Part shown: piece after piece, positions 11,404 to 20,415 of the stretch
How positions within the stretch are numbered: position 1 is the stretch's first letter
Layout of the letters: each line of letters begins with the position of its first letter
From: Microbacterium terricola
GTDB taxonomy: Bacteria; Actinomycetota; Actinomycetes; Actinomycetales; Microbacteriaceae
Assembly: GCF_027943945.1 (NCBI RefSeq)
Contig: NZ_AP027141.1
Coordinates: forward strand, 2,914,001 to 2,978,000
Direction of reading: 5' to 3'
DNA length: 64,000 nucleotides
Notes under the pieces: generated by a model
What the model saw: only the letters and a program-made list of their open reading frames with translations
Databases searched by the model: none
Told to the model about the DNA's origin: nothing
Made by a program: the position numbers and the translations under genes

Positions 11404-12255
11404 CTACAGGAAGATGTCGGGGAAGAGCTCCGAGTCGGGGGTGCCAGGCACCGCGGCGTACCCCGAGAAGTCGGGGATGCCTGCGGCCTCGAGCACGTCC
11501 TCGACGATGAGCGTCCGGCCGGTGTACTCCCGCGACGGCTGCAGCAGCACCTCGTAGGCGGCGTCGGCGTAGATCTCGGGCGTGCGGCTGACCTTCATCA
11601 TCCGGTCGCCGCCGAGCGCGAACTGCACCGCCGCGGTCGCGATCGTCGTCCGCGGCCACAGCGTGTTCGCGGCGACGCCGTCGCGGGCGAGCTCGGCCGC
11701 GAGCCCGAGGGTCGCCATCGTCATGCCGTACTTCGCGAGCGTGTAGCCGGTGTGCGCACCGAGCCACTTCGGGTCGAGGTTCAGCGGCGGCGACAGCGAC
11801 AGGATGTGCGGGTTGGCGGCATCCTTCAGGATCGGCGCCGCGGCCCGCGAGAGCATGAACGTGCCGCGCACGTTGACGTCCTGCATCAGGTCGTACTTCT
11901 TGGCGGCCAGGTCGAGCGAGCGCGACAGGTCGATCACGGAGGCGTTGTTGACGACGATGTCGATGCCGCCGAACTCGCCCTGCGTCTTCAGCACTGCTTC
12001 GGTGATGTCGTCGTCGTTGCGGACGTCTCCGACGAGCGGCAGCGCCTGCCCACCCGCTGCGCGGATCTGCTCGGCCGCGGAGTGCACGGTCCCCTCGAGC
12101 TTGGGATGCGGGGTGTCGGTCTTGGCGAGCAGGGCGATGTTCGCGCCGTCGCGGGCCGCGCGTAGCGCGATCGCGAGGCCGATGCCACGGCTGCCGCCCG
12201 ACATCAGGATGGTCTTGCCGGCGAGGCCGCCGGTCGCTGTCGCCGTGTCCGTCAT
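11404..12255 (-). CDS. SDR family oxidoreductase (HSDL2-like)
   Basis: A 283-residue short-chain dehydrogenase. The nucleotide-binding GGSRGIGLAIA is at about residues 20-30, NNAS follows strand 4, and the catalytic YTLAK lies near residue 169. The N-terminal extension and the long C-terminal segment (PEIYADAAYEVLLQ) resemble hydroxysteroid-dehydrogenase-like 2 proteins. Its ATG overlaps the stop of the enoyl-CoA hydratase gene (ATGA). It is the last gene of a three-gene acyl-CoA catabolic operon. The substrate is unknown. Confidence 0.9.
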   Translation of the reverse strand: MTDTATATGGLAGKTILMSGGSRGIGLAIALRAARDGANIALLAKTDTPHPKLEGTVHSAAEQIRAAGGQALPLVGDVRNDDDITEAVLKTQGEFGGIDIVVNNASVIDLSRSLDLAAKKYDLMQDVNVRGTFMLSRAAAPILKDAANPHILSLSPPLNLDPKWLGAHTGYTLAKYGMTMATLGLAAELARDGVAANTLWPRTTIATAAVQFALGGDRMMKVSRTPEIYADAAYEVLLQPSREYTGRTLIVEDVLEAAGIPDFSGYAAVPGTPDSELFPDIFL

Positions 12256-13034
12256 CGCTGCTCCTTGCTCTTGCGGGATGCGGCGGCGAACGCCGCGACC
12301 CGCGCCTTCGAATCGTCGGTGTCGAATGCCGCCCCGATCGTGCGGGCCTCGTCGTCGAGGTTGTCCGCGAACGAGCGGCCGGCGCCGGTGCGGACGAGCC
12401 GCTTGGCCTGGCCGAACGCGCCGGCGGCCCCGGCGAGCCAGAACCGGGCGACCTCTTCGGCACGGGCGGCGAGCGCATCCTGCGCCACCACCTCGGCGAC
12501 GAGCCCCCAGTCCAGAGCGGTGGCCGCGTCGATCGTGGTGTCCTGCAGGAGGAGCCGCAGAGCCCGGCGTTCACCGACCGCGCCGGCGAGGAGAGTCGAG
12601 ACGCCGAGGTCGGGCGTGAGGCCGATGTTCGCGTACTTCGAGACGAACTTCGCCTTCTCGCCGGCGACGATGTAGTCCGCGGCGAGCATCAGCCCGAGCC
12701 CGCCCCCGGCGACGGCGCCCTGCACGGCCGCGACGATCGGCTTGTCCGACTCGACGAAGGTGCGGATGCCGTCGTGGATGACATGAGCGGCCTCCGTGAC
12801 GGCGGACCCGCCGGCTCCCGACGTGCCCATCGCGACGACATCTCCCCCCGCGCAGAAGGCCGGGCCGGCCGCATCCAGGATCACGGCTCGCACCGACGGA
12901 TCGGCGGTGACCTGGTGCGCGATGTCGCGCCACCGTCCGCCCATCTCGAAGTCCATCGCGTTGAGGTACGCGGGCCGGTTGAAGGTGACGCGGGCGAGCC
13001 CGCCCTCCACGCTCAGCAGTATCGATTCGGTCAT
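12252..13034 (-). CDS. Enoyl-CoA hydratase/isomerase family protein
   Basis: A 260-residue crotonase-fold enzyme. The oxyanion-hole segments are AFCAGGDVVAMG and VAGGGLGLMLAADYI. The usual catalytic Glu of hydratases is not clearly present in the GLTPDLGVSTLL segment, so isomerase or another crotonase activity is possible. The start is ATG 13034, preceded at good spacing by AAGGAG that overlaps the upstream stop; a GTG two codons earlier is less likely. It is sandwiched between two SDR genes, consistent with beta-oxidation or branched-chain acid breakdown. Confidence 0.88.
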   Translation of the reverse strand: MTESILLSVEGGLARVTFNRPAYLNAMDFEMGGRWRDIAHQVTADPSVRAVILDAAGPAFCAGGDVVAMGTSGAGGSAVTEAAHVIHDGIRTFVESDKPIVAAVQGAVAGGGLGLMLAADYIVAGEKAKFVSKYANIGLTPDLGVSTLLAGAVGERRALRLLLQDTTIDAATALDWGLVAEVVAQDALAARAEEVARFWLAGAAGAFGQAKRLVRTGAGRSFADNLDDEARTIGAAFDTDDSKARVAAFAAASRKSKEQR

Positions 13035-13043
13035 GTCCACTCC

Positions 13044-13805
13044 TTACTTCGGCGCCATGCGGATCGCGCCGTCCAGGCGGATCGTCTCGCCGTTGAGATA
13101 GCCGTTCTCGACGATGTGCTGCACGAGCGCGGCGTATTCGTCTGGCGCGCCGAGCCGGGCAGGGTAGGGCACCTGCTGGCCGAGCGAGTCCTGCGCCGCC
13201 TGCGGCAGACCGGCGAGCATCGGGGTCTCCATGATGCCCGGGGCGATCGTGCAGACGCGGATGCCGTAGCGCGCGAGCTCACGGGCGACCGGCAGGGTCA
13301 TGGCGTGCACGCCGCCCTTGCTGGCCGAGTAGGCGGGCTGCCCGATCTGGCCGTCGAAGGCGGCGACCGAGGCGGTGTTGACGATGACTCCCCGATCGCC
13401 GGATGCTGTCGGCTCGGTCTTCGCGATGACCGCACTGGCCTGCGCGATGACGTTGAACGTCCCGATCAGGTTGATCTGCACCACGCGGGCGAAGTCGGCG
13501 AGCGGCGATGGGGCGCCGTCGCGGTCGAGCACCTTCGCCGGCGGGGCGATGCCCGCGCAGTTCACGACGACGCGGAGGGGGCCGGCCGCGGATGCGGTGG
13601 CGACGGCGGCGGCGACCTGCTCGGCGTCGGTGACGTCGGCGGGTGCGAACGTGCCCCCGAGTTCCGCGGCGACGTCGGCACCGGCCGAGGAGGGGAGGTC
13701 GATGATCGTGACCGCCGCGCCCGCGGCGGTGAGGCGACGAGCGGTCGCGAGTCCGAGACCGCTGGCACCGCCGGTCACGACGGCGGAGCTGCCGATGATG
13801 TCCAT
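13044..13805 (-). CDS. 3-hydroxyacyl-CoA dehydrogenase, SDR type (HSD17B10-like)
   Basis: A 253-residue SDR with [17 protein letters not shown] at the N-terminus, NCAGI, and the catalytic Ser with YSASK. It looks like type 10 17-beta-hydroxysteroid/2-methyl-3-hydroxybutyryl-CoA dehydrogenases, which oxidise 3-hydroxyacyl-CoAs with NAD. AAGGAG is placed correctly before ATG 13805. It is first gene of the operon with the enoyl-CoA hydratase and a second SDR. The upstream frame is open but lacks a supported start. Confidence 0.92.
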   Translation of the reverse strand: MDIIGSSAVVTGGASGLGLATARRLTAAGAAVTIIDLPSSAGADVAAELGGTFAPADVTDAEQVAAAVATASAAGPLRVVVNCAGIAPPAKVLDRDGAPSPLADFARVVQINLIGTFNVIAQASAVIAKTEPTASGDRGVIVNTASVAAFDGQIGQPAYSASKGGVHAMTLPVARELARYGIRVCTIAPGIMETPMLAGLPQAAQDSLGQQVPYPARLGAPDEYAALVQHIVENGYLNGETIRLDGAIRMAPK

Positions 13806-13853
13806 GGTTCTCCTTCGAACGGCGGCGGTGCGCGCACCGCGGCATCCCGTGTC

Positions 13854-13859
13854 AGCATA
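13854..13859 (-). promoter_or_regulatory. Candidate -10 box of the beta-oxidation-like operon
   Basis: Minus-strand TATGCT lies about 48 bases before the ATG at 13805. No good -35 is visible. The remaining intergenic sequence to 13991 shows nothing else I can name. Confidence 0.35.
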
Positions 13860-13990
13860 CGCGGCACTGAGTCTCACCGTGGGTGGGCGTGATCCCAGGG
13901 TAGCCGGAGCGGGCGGCAGCACTGTTGAGACCGCTGACATGTCTGAGGTTGACTGGGGTGTGAGTCGAGCGGGCCCGACAGGAGGCGGCG

Positions 13991-14554
13991 ATGTCTGACG
14001 CGATGCACAACGCGGCTCGCTACGCGGCGCAGCGGGCGGCGGGAGAAGTCCCGTCGACGCAGTCGGAGGCCACCCGACCGCCGGTGTCGCTGAACGCGGA
14101 GAACAAGTCTGCATTCGTGGAGAACGCCATCCAGCAGGCGATCCGCCGCGGCGAGTTCGATGATCTTCCGGGCGCCGGCAAGCCCTTGGAGGGACTCGGC
14201 ACGCACCATGACCCGGACTGGTGGATCCGACGGAAGATCGAGACGGAGAAGCTCACCGGGCTGGGGCCGCCCGCGCTCAGCCTGCGGACGGAGAACCTCG
14301 AACTCGACGCGCGTCTCGATCTCGAGCCGAGCGAAGCGCTCGTCCGCGAGATCGTCGACGACTTCAACCGCCGCGTGATCGAGGCGCGACGCCAACTGCA
14401 GGGCGGCCCGCCGGTCGTGACTCCGACGCGCGACGTCGATGCCGAGGTGCGAGCCTGGCGGGAACGCCGCATCGCGCGCGCCGAACGCGCACAGCAGGCC
14501 GAGGCGGCCGGGCGCACGCCTCCGCAGCGGCGACGCCCATGGTTCCGCCGCTGA
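13991..14554 (+). CDS. DUF1992 (DnaJ-C28-like conserved region) protein
   Basis: A 187-residue cytoplasmic protein with the conserved DUF1992 core at about 35-105 ([17 protein letters not shown], followed by [11 protein letters not shown]). The C-terminal 60 residues are basic and helical, ending in an Arg/Pro-rich tail. The domain occurs in DNAJC28 proteins without a known biochemical role, and no J domain is present here. AGGAGG lies seven bases before the ATG. Two small genes follow in the same direction. Confidence 0.9.
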   Translation: MSDAMHNAARYAAQRAAGEVPSTQSEATRPPVSLNAENKSAFVENAIQQAIRRGEFDDLPGAGKPLEGLGTHHDPDWWIRRKIETEKLTGLGPPALSLRTENLELDARLDLEPSEALVREIVDDFNRRVIEARRQLQGGPPVVTPTRDVDAEVRAWRERRIARAERAQQAEAAGRTPPQRRRPWFRR

Positions 14555-14593
14555 GGTCGATCAGCGGCGAAGGCCCGGTGGCAGGATGAGCGC

Positions 14594-15319
14594 GTGAGCA
14601 TCCCGACTGAAACCGTGCCGGTGCCCGCGCGGGTCGCGGCGCTCGCGGGAGGTGCCGCCGTGACCCCGGTGTGGCGCAACGGACTCGGCGGCCTCACCTT
14701 CGCCACGGACGACGGGCGCCACATCAAGCTCGGACCCCGCAACCTCGAGACGAGCACGGCAGCTGAGGCCGAGCGCCTCGCGTGGGCCGGCGGGCGCACG
14801 CCGGTCCCCCGGGTCCTCGCGGTCGGCGCCGACGAAGACGAGGAGTGGCTCGTGACGGCCTCCCTCCCTGGCCGCAGCGCCGTCTCACCCGAGTGGATCG
14901 CCGACCCGGCAGTCGCCGTCCGAGCCGTCGGAGCGGGACTGCGCGCCCTGCACGACGCCCTGCCGGTGGCGGACTGCCCGTTCGACTGGGGGGTCGGGGT
15001 GCGCCTCACGAATGCGGCGGCCCGCGGCATCCGAGTCCCCGACGCGCTGCGCACGCCGCCTCCCGTCGACGTGCGGGTGGTGTGCCACGGTGACGCGTGC
15101 TGCCCGAACACGCTGCTCGACGAGGCCGGCCGGGTCACCGGTCACGTCGACCTCGGCGCGCTCGGCGTCGCCGACCGCTGGGCCGACATCGCGGTCGCGG
15201 CGATGAGCACCGAGTGGAACTACGGGCCGGGGTGGGAGGACGCGCTCATCGCGGCGTACGGCCTCGAGCCCGACCGGGAGCGGCTCGCCTACTACCGCGC
15301 CCTGTGGAACGCGACCTGA
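14594..15319 (+). CDS. APH(3')-like aminoglycoside/hydroxyl phosphotransferase
   Basis: A 241-residue antibiotic-kinase-fold protein. The catalytic loop is HGDACCPN with Asp167 (His165-Asn172). The metal-binding segment HVDLGALGVADRWADIA closely follows the APH(3') pattern. The conserved end (AYYRALWN) is also like APH(3'). Chromosomal location and codon use match the neighbours, so a recently acquired resistance cassette is not indicated. Activity on aminoglycosides cannot be concluded. A near-consensus CAGGAT is six bases before the GTG. Confidence 0.85.
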   Translation: MSIPTETVPVPARVAALAGGAAVTPVWRNGLGGLTFATDDGRHIKLGPRNLETSTAAEAERLAWAGGRTPVPRVLAVGADEDEEWLVTASLPGRSAVSPEWIADPAVAVRAVGAGLRALHDALPVADCPFDWGVGVRLTNAAARGIRVPDALRTPPPVDVRVVCHGDACCPNTLLDEAGRVTGHVDLGALGVADRWADIAVAAMSTEWNYGPGWEDALIAAYGLEPDRERLAYYRALWNAT

Positions 15320-15329
15320 GGGGCCGGGA

Positions 15330-15725
15330 ATGCCGCATCCGATCATGTTCGACGAGGACGACGATCTGCTCGCGCGGGTGCGCGCGATCGCGCTCGCGCT
15401 GCCCGGCTCCGATGAGAAGGTGGGGCACGGGCGGCCCGCGTTCTTCACGGTCAAGGTCTTCTGCTGGTTCGGCGGATCGCAGCGCGTCGACGGCGAATGG
15501 GTGCCGCACGATCGCGCGATCCTCGTGCAGCCCGACCCCGGCGACGAGCCCGCACTGCGCGCCGATCCCCGTTTCTGGGTGCCCGCGTACCTCGGCCCGG
15601 CGGGCTGGCTCGGGCTGGACATCGCCGACGCCGCCGACTGGCGCGAGGTGGCCGAGCTCATCGACGCGTCGTACCGGGTGACCGCGCCCGCGCGTCTCGT
15701 CCGGCAGCTCGACGCCGGCGGGTGA
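15330..15725 (+). CDS. MmcQ/YjbR family protein
   Basis: A 131-residue YjbR-like double-wing DNA-binding-fold protein (DUF419). The hallmark opening helix is followed by LALPGSDEKVGHGRPAFFTVKVFCWFGG, and the C-terminus has DWREVAELIDASY. The family's biochemical role is unknown. It begins 10 bases after the phosphotransferase gene and is probably co-transcribed. Its last 15 bases (from 15711) are part of a 38-bp perfect repeat found again at 17772-17809. Confidence 0.88.
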   Translation: MPHPIMFDEDDDLLARVRAIALALPGSDEKVGHGRPAFFTVKVFCWFGGSQRVDGEWVPHDRAILVQPDPGDEPALRADPRFWVPAYLGPAGWLGLDIADAADWREVAELIDASYRVTAPARLVRQLDAGG

Positions 15726-15748
15726 CCGTCAGGGCCGGAAGATCTTCA
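15711..15748. repeat. 38-bp direct repeat, copy 1
   Basis: It runs from GACGCCGGCG to GATCTTCA and is identical to 17772-17809. It covers the last five codons of the YjbR gene and the next 23 bases. Flanking bases differ on both sides. Confidence 0.95.
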
Positions 15749-15859
15749 GCTTCGACGGCCACGGCGTCGCATAGAATGCCCCCGATCGAGAAGCTGCGGC
15801 CCGTCGGTCCTGCACCCATCTGAGACTTTCCAATCTCTCCCCCCGGAGGTTCGGTCATC

Positions 15860-17773
15860 GTGGTCCAACGACGACTCTCGACTGCGCTCTCGACGGCGAC
15901 CATCCTCGGACTCGTCATCGGTCTGGTCGGCGCCCCGCTGGAGGCATCCGCCCAGGTCGGGGAAGCCGCTGCGGTGGCGGTCACGGCCGATGTCCCAGAT
16001 GGGTCGACCCCGACGATCACGGGCGATCCCCTCGCGAACGCGACGCTGTACGCACAGCCCGGGACCTGGCCGGAGGGGACTCAGCTCACGTACCAGTGGT
16101 ACTCCGGCGGCCAGCCCGTCGAAGGTGCGGTTGAGCGGTACTACAACCCGCGGTATGACGGCGATCTGGGCGCGCGGCTGCACGTCGTCGTCACGGGTGT
16201 CCTTCCAGGTGGGGACGTCGAGTCGAGAGCGTCCGCACCCACGTTGCGCGTCGCCGCCGCACCGACCCCGGAGATCACCGGACTGCTGCGCGTCGGGGCC
16301 ACCCTCACGGCCGTGACGCGCTGGACCGCTGAGTACGCACTCTCCTACCAGTGGCGTGTGTCCGGCAAGCCCTACGAGGGCGCGACAGCCGCCACCTTCG
16401 TCGTCCCCGATGACGCCGAAGGTGCACGCATCTCGGTCCGCGTGACCGGCACGGCACCCGATTACCCCCGCGCAACGTCCTTCTCGCAGGAGACTCTGCG
16501 CGTCATCCGCGTCGGCACGGTCTCCATACAGGGGGATGCCGTCGTCGGGGCGACGCTGGTCGGTGTCCCCGGCACCTGGAGCGCGCCCATCAAGCCCTAC
16601 CTGGAATGGTTCGCGGACAGGAAGATCGTCGGCGGCGGCGAGACGCTCGTCGTCACCGAAGCGATGCGCGGGAAGACAATCTCCTTCTCCGCCAGCGGCG
16701 GAATCGCCGGCGGAACGCGGCAGTACGTCTCGGCACGGTCCGCACCGGTGATCGGACCCGGCGTCCCCACGGTCGTGGGCCCCGCTGCCGTCGGGCGCCC
16801 CCTCACCGCGGACCCAGGCGTGTGGGCCGAGGGCACGAGGCTGTCCTACCAGTGGACGGTCGACGGCGCGGACATCTCAGGGGAGACCGCCGCGACCTTC
16901 CTGCCGAGCGCGGCAACCTCCGACCGTCGGGTCGCGATCCGCGTCACCGGCGCGCTCGCGGGGCGCACGACGCTCGTCGCCACCTCCTCGCCGACCTCGC
17001 CCGTGCTCGTCGCTCCCACGCCGAAGATCAGCGGCAAGCACGTCGTCGGGTCGACCCTGAGGGCGATCCCCGGCTCATGGACCCCGGGGACGAAGCTCAG
17101 CTACCAATGGTTCGTGGGAGACATGTGGATGACGGGCGCCACGGCAGCCACGTATCGGCTCGACGAGCGGGCCATCGACCTTCCGGTGCGCGTCGAGGTC
17201 ACGGGCGTCAAGCCCGGCTACGACGAGGTGACGGTGTCGGCGTCGACACCGCGCGCCGTCTACATCCCGCCGGTCGAGTTCTGGGGGGACTTCATCACAA
17301 CGGGTTCCCTTGCCGTCGACACGGAGGGGTGGCGCAAGGGGACGAAGGTGTCGTACCAGTGGCTGCGCGACGGCAAGCCGATCTCGAAGGCGACGAACTG
17401 GTGGTTCCACCTTCGCCGGTCCGATCTGGGCCACCACGTCACCGCTCGCGTCACCGCGGTCGTCCCAGGCTACGGAACGGTGGTGCAGGTCACCCCCACG
17501 AAGGGCAAGGTCGGACGTGCGACCAGGCCGAGGATCCACGGCACGGCGGCTGTCGGCTCGACCCTTGGGTTCTCGATGGCGAAGTGGATGAAAGGGACGC
17601 GCTTCTCGTATCGGTGGTTCGCCGATGAGCACCCGATCGCGGGCGCGCACGGCAAGACCCTGGTGCTGACGCGCGCCCTCGCCGGCAAGCGCATCCACGT
17701 GGAGGTCACGGGAAGGACTCCCGGGTACGCGGTCGCGACGACAGCCGCGTCTCAGACGGCGAAGGTGCGCTGA
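15860..17773 (+). CDS. Secreted protein of seven Ig-like repeats
   Basis: A 637-residue secreted protein. A signal peptide ends near Ala31. Seven repeats of about 85 residues follow, each opening with a P-x-I-x-G/VG-x-T-L motif, then PGTW, a YQW core strand, and a closing VTG-x-x-PGY. These beta-sandwich repeats are common in actinobacterial surface proteins. No catalytic domain, LPXTG signal or membrane anchor is seen, and the protein ends right after the seventh repeat. GGAGG lies ten bases before the GTG. It converges on a CAP-domain protein with related repeats and is bracketed by the 38-bp repeat. Confidence 0.88.
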   Translation: MVQRRLSTALSTATILGLVIGLVGAPLEASAQVGEAAAVAVTADVPDGSTPTITGDPLANATLYAQPGTWPEGTQLTYQWYSGGQPVEGAVERYYNPRYDGDLGARLHVVVTGVLPGGDVESRASAPTLRVAAAPTPEITGLLRVGATLTAVTRWTAEYALSYQWRVSGKPYEGATAATFVVPDDAEGARISVRVTGTAPDYPRATSFSQETLRVIRVGTVSIQGDAVVGATLVGVPGTWSAPIKPYLEWFADRKIVGGGETLVVTEAMRGKTISFSASGGIAGGTRQYVSARSAPVIGPGVPTVVGPAAVGRPLTADPGVWAEGTRLSYQWTVDGADISGETAATFLPSAATSDRRVAIRVTGALAGRTTLVATSSPTSPVLVAPTPKISGKHVVGSTLRAIPGSWTPGTKLSYQWFVGDMWMTGATAATYRLDERAIDLPVRVEVTGVKPGYDEVTVSASTPRAVYIPPVEFWGDFITTGSLAVDTEGWRKGTKVSYQWLRDGKPISKATNWWFHLRRSDLGHHVTARVTAVVPGYGTVVQVTPTKGKVGRATRPRIHGTAAVGSTLGFSMAKWMKGTRFSYRWFADEHPIAGAHGKTLVLTRALAGKRIHVEVTGRTPGYAVATTAASQTAKVR

Positions 17774-17809
17774 CGCCGGCGGGTGACCGTCAGGGCCGGA
17801 AGATCTTCA
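17772..17809. repeat. 38-bp direct repeat, copy 2
   Basis: Identical to 15711-15748. It includes the last two bases of the stop codon of the plus-strand Ig-repeat gene and the final seven codons (to KIFRP and stop, with 18 bases beyond) of the minus-strand CAP protein gene. Confidence 0.95.
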
Positions 17810-20324
17810 CCGTGTACGAATAGCGGGATGCTGTCGCGCCCTCGATCCCCGAGACGGTGACGGTGTAGCTGCGCACCGCGCTTCCGCTCGGCGCGGCCAC
17901 TCCGGCCACCTGCCAGCTCACGGTGTTCGGGCCGTAGCCGTCCGTGACCGGGTATTTCGTGACCTTGAGGCTCTTGCCACCGGGCCCCTTCACGCTGATC
18001 TTCGCCGAGCTGAAGTCCACGCTCGAGCTGGACGCCGACAGCGACCACCGCCCCTGCGGCTCGAGCTGCGTCGGGAAGTACCCGGCTGACGGCCACTCCA
18101 TCCAGGTGGGTGACGCGAAGGTCTTCGCGGTCGACGTGCCGATGACCTTCAGCGTGTTGGTGGAGTTGGTCGACGCGGTGCCCATGATGGAGGTCGGGGG
18201 GTACAGGATCCACCTGCGGTGACCGACCAGGATGTTGTTCCCGTCGCTGTCGTCCATGTACCCGCTGATCGCACGGGCGCCGGTGGCCGGCGACAGCCCG
18301 CTGTAACCCCACGCGATGAAGAGGTTCGAGGTGCTGGCGGCGTCGTAGGCTGCCTGCGACCAGCACTTGCCCGACTTCGACGGGTAGTGCGTGATCTGCC
18401 CCCGCGCGGCCATCAGCAGCGAGTTGCGCATGGCCTGGCTGTTCCACTTGTCCGCGAACCGCACGCCGTCGAGCTGGACGAGCGCCCGGTAGAAGTTGAC
18501 GGCGTTGAGGGTGGCCCGCTTCGACCTGGACGCCTCGGTGCCCGGGGTGCACGTCGAGATCCTCCCGGTCCAGCCGACCGAGGTCCTCTCCGCCGGCGCC
18601 AGGATCCGCTTGTACGCGGAGGCGACGGATGCCTTGCTCGACGTGTTCATCAGCGAGACCTTGGCGCTTCCCGCGGAGGTCTTCGCGACGATCGCGTATC
18701 CGGCCTTCTTGCCTGTCACCTTCACCTTGATGCTCTTGCCCTGCAGCGGGGTGTCGATCGTCAGCGATGACTTCGTCGCCCCGGGGATCGCGGCGCCGCT
18801 CGCGTACCAGCGGTAGCTGAACACGGTGTCGCGCGTCCAGGTCCCTCGCGTCACCGTCAGCTTCACGCCGAGCGCGATCTTGCCGGAGATCTTCGGGGTC
18901 GTCGCGAAGATGACCTTGAGGCTGGCCTTCGAGGTCTTCGTCGCGGGGATGTAGTCGGGCTTCGATCCGGTGACCTTGACCGTGAGGACCTTGTCCTTGT
19001 GGGCGGTGGTCAGGACGAGCTTCGACGTCGTCGCACCGAGGATCGCGGCTCCGTTCGCGTACCACTGGTAGGCGAGGGTCGCGCCGGAGTCCCACGTGCC
19101 CGGCACGGCTTTCACCGTCGAGCCGACGGCGAGGGTGCCGGAGATCGTCGGCACGGGGGTCTTCACGAGCGGGCGCAGCACCGGGGAGGTCTCCGCGGAG
19201 GTCTTGGTCACGGTGGCGAAGCCGGCCGCCGGCGTTCCGGTGACGCGCACGGAGATGCGCTTGCCCTCCTGCGCCGTCGTGAGCGTGAAGGTCGTCGCGT
19301 TCGCCCCGGAGATCGCCGTGCCCCCCGCAAGCCATTGGTAGGCGAAGGCGGCGGGCGGATCCCAGGTGCCGGGACTCGCGGTGAGCACTTCGCCGGCCCG
19401 CAGCGTCCCCGTGACGGTGGGCGTGCCGGCCGTCACGACCTTCGCCGTCTGGTCCGACACGACGGTGACGGGCCGGTAGTCGGGGATGCTCACAGTCACG
19501 CGCACCGAGAGGCGGGCGCCGGCCTGGGCGGCGGCGATGGCCAGGGTCTTGGCCGTGGCGCCGGGGATCGTGGCGTTGTCCGCGAGCCACTGGTACGCGT
19601 AGGTGGTCTGCCAGTCGTAGTTCGGATCGACGACGACGGCGGCCGTGACGGTGGAGCCGACCGACAGTGGCCCGCCGATCGTCGGCTTCGCGACCGTGCC
19701 GGGGGGCAGGACCGCGTCTCCTGTCGCCTCCTGGCTGACGTAGCCCGAATACGCGACGGCGCCGGCGGTGACGGACCATGGGACGGAGTAGTAGCCCGCC
19801 TGGGTCGCCTGCCAGCGCTTGCCGGCGGTATCGACGGTGAGGCCCCAGTAGCCGGGGTCCTGCGGTGCCACGACGGCGCCGCTCAGCCCGCGGATGGGAC
19901 TCGCCTGCCAGACCCCGGTCTCGATGGAGTCGAGCGTGATGCTCTGCCCCGTCACCGAGGCCGTGGTGAGGCTCGTGAGTGCGGCCAGCGGTGAGATGTC
20001 GGCGATCGCGTTGCCGTCGAGCGAGAGGTCGTGGAGACCGCTGAGCGCGGCGATGCCGCCCAGACGGGTGATGGCCGGCGAGCGGTACGCCGCGTAGAGC
20101 TCGGTGAGGGATGCGGCCGCCGCCGCGTCGACGGGAGCGTCCGGATCGTTGCCGAGCGCCTCGTTGACCGCGGCGCGCAGCTGCGGGTCGGTGAAGGTCA
20201 CGGTCGCCGCGGCCTGCGCGGTGGCGCCGACGCCGGACACGACGAGCAGGGCGCCGAGGAGCCCGGCGATCAGTGTGCGGATCCTGCCGGCCCTGCCGTT
20301 TTTCCGCGCGCGCACGTCAGACAT
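17790..20324 (-). CDS. Secreted LRR / Ig-repeat / CAP-domain surface protein
   Basis: An 844-residue exported protein. A signal peptide ends near residue 39. An internalin-like leucine-rich section spans about 45-125 (ITRLGGIAALSGLHDLSL, ADISPLAAL). Four Ig-like repeats with PGTW and YQW cores occupy about 213-555. A CAP/SCP-like domain follows at about 600-740 (NAVNFYRAL, ARGQITHY, GHRRWILYPP), with two cysteines, and then a final beta-rich segment. An adhesion or cell-surface interaction role is inferred. No sortase signal is visible. Residue NFYRAL is typical of bacterial CAP proteins. It converges on the 15860 gene with 16 bases between them. Confidence 0.88.
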   Translation of the reverse strand: MSDVRARKNGRAGRIRTLIAGLLGALLVVSGVGATAQAAATVTFTDPQLRAAVNEALGNDPDAPVDAAAAASLTELYAAYRSPAITRLGGIAALSGLHDLSLDGNAIADISPLAALTSLTTASVTGQSITLDSIETGVWQASPIRGLSGAVVAPQDPGYWGLTVDTAGKRWQATQAGYYSVPWSVTAGAVAYSGYVSQEATGDAVLPPGTVAKPTIGGPLSVGSTVTAAVVVDPNYDWQTTYAYQWLADNATIPGATAKTLAIAAAQAGARLSVRVTVSIPDYRPVTVVSDQTAKVVTAGTPTVTGTLRAGEVLTASPGTWDPPAAFAYQWLAGGTAISGANATTFTLTTAQEGKRISVRVTGTPAAGFATVTKTSAETSPVLRPLVKTPVPTISGTLAVGSTVKAVPGTWDSGATLAYQWYANGAAILGATTSKLVLTTAHKDKVLTVKVTGSKPDYIPATKTSKASLKVIFATTPKISGKIALGVKLTVTRGTWTRDTVFSYRWYASGAAIPGATKSSLTIDTPLQGKSIKVKVTGKKAGYAIVAKTSAGSAKVSLMNTSSKASVASAYKRILAPAERTSVGWTGRISTCTPGTEASRSKRATLNAVNFYRALVQLDGVRFADKWNSQAMRNSLLMAARGQITHYPSKSGKCWSQAAYDAASTSNLFIAWGYSGLSPATGARAISGYMDDSDGNNILVGHRRWILYPPTSIMGTASTNSTNTLKVIGTSTAKTFASPTWMEWPSAGYFPTQLEPQGRWSLSASSSSVDFSSAKISVKGPGGKSLKVTKYPVTDGYGPNTVSWQVAGVAAPSGSAVRSYTVTVSGIEGATASRYSYTVKIFRP

Positions 20325-20385
20325 GCCCAGCCCCCCTCAGCACTGCCCAGATCGAAGCCCCCACAGCCTCGTTGGGCACATTGTG

Positions 20386-20402
20386 GCACCGCGGCACGGT
20401 GC
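20386..20402 (-). terminator. Small GC hairpin after ecfT
   Basis: GCACCG and CGGTGC enclose a five-base loop just after the end of the ECF transporter operon and before the CAP-protein gene. There is no T tract, so this is only a weak terminator candidate. Confidence 0.3.
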
Positions 20403-20415
20403 GCGATAGTGCGGG

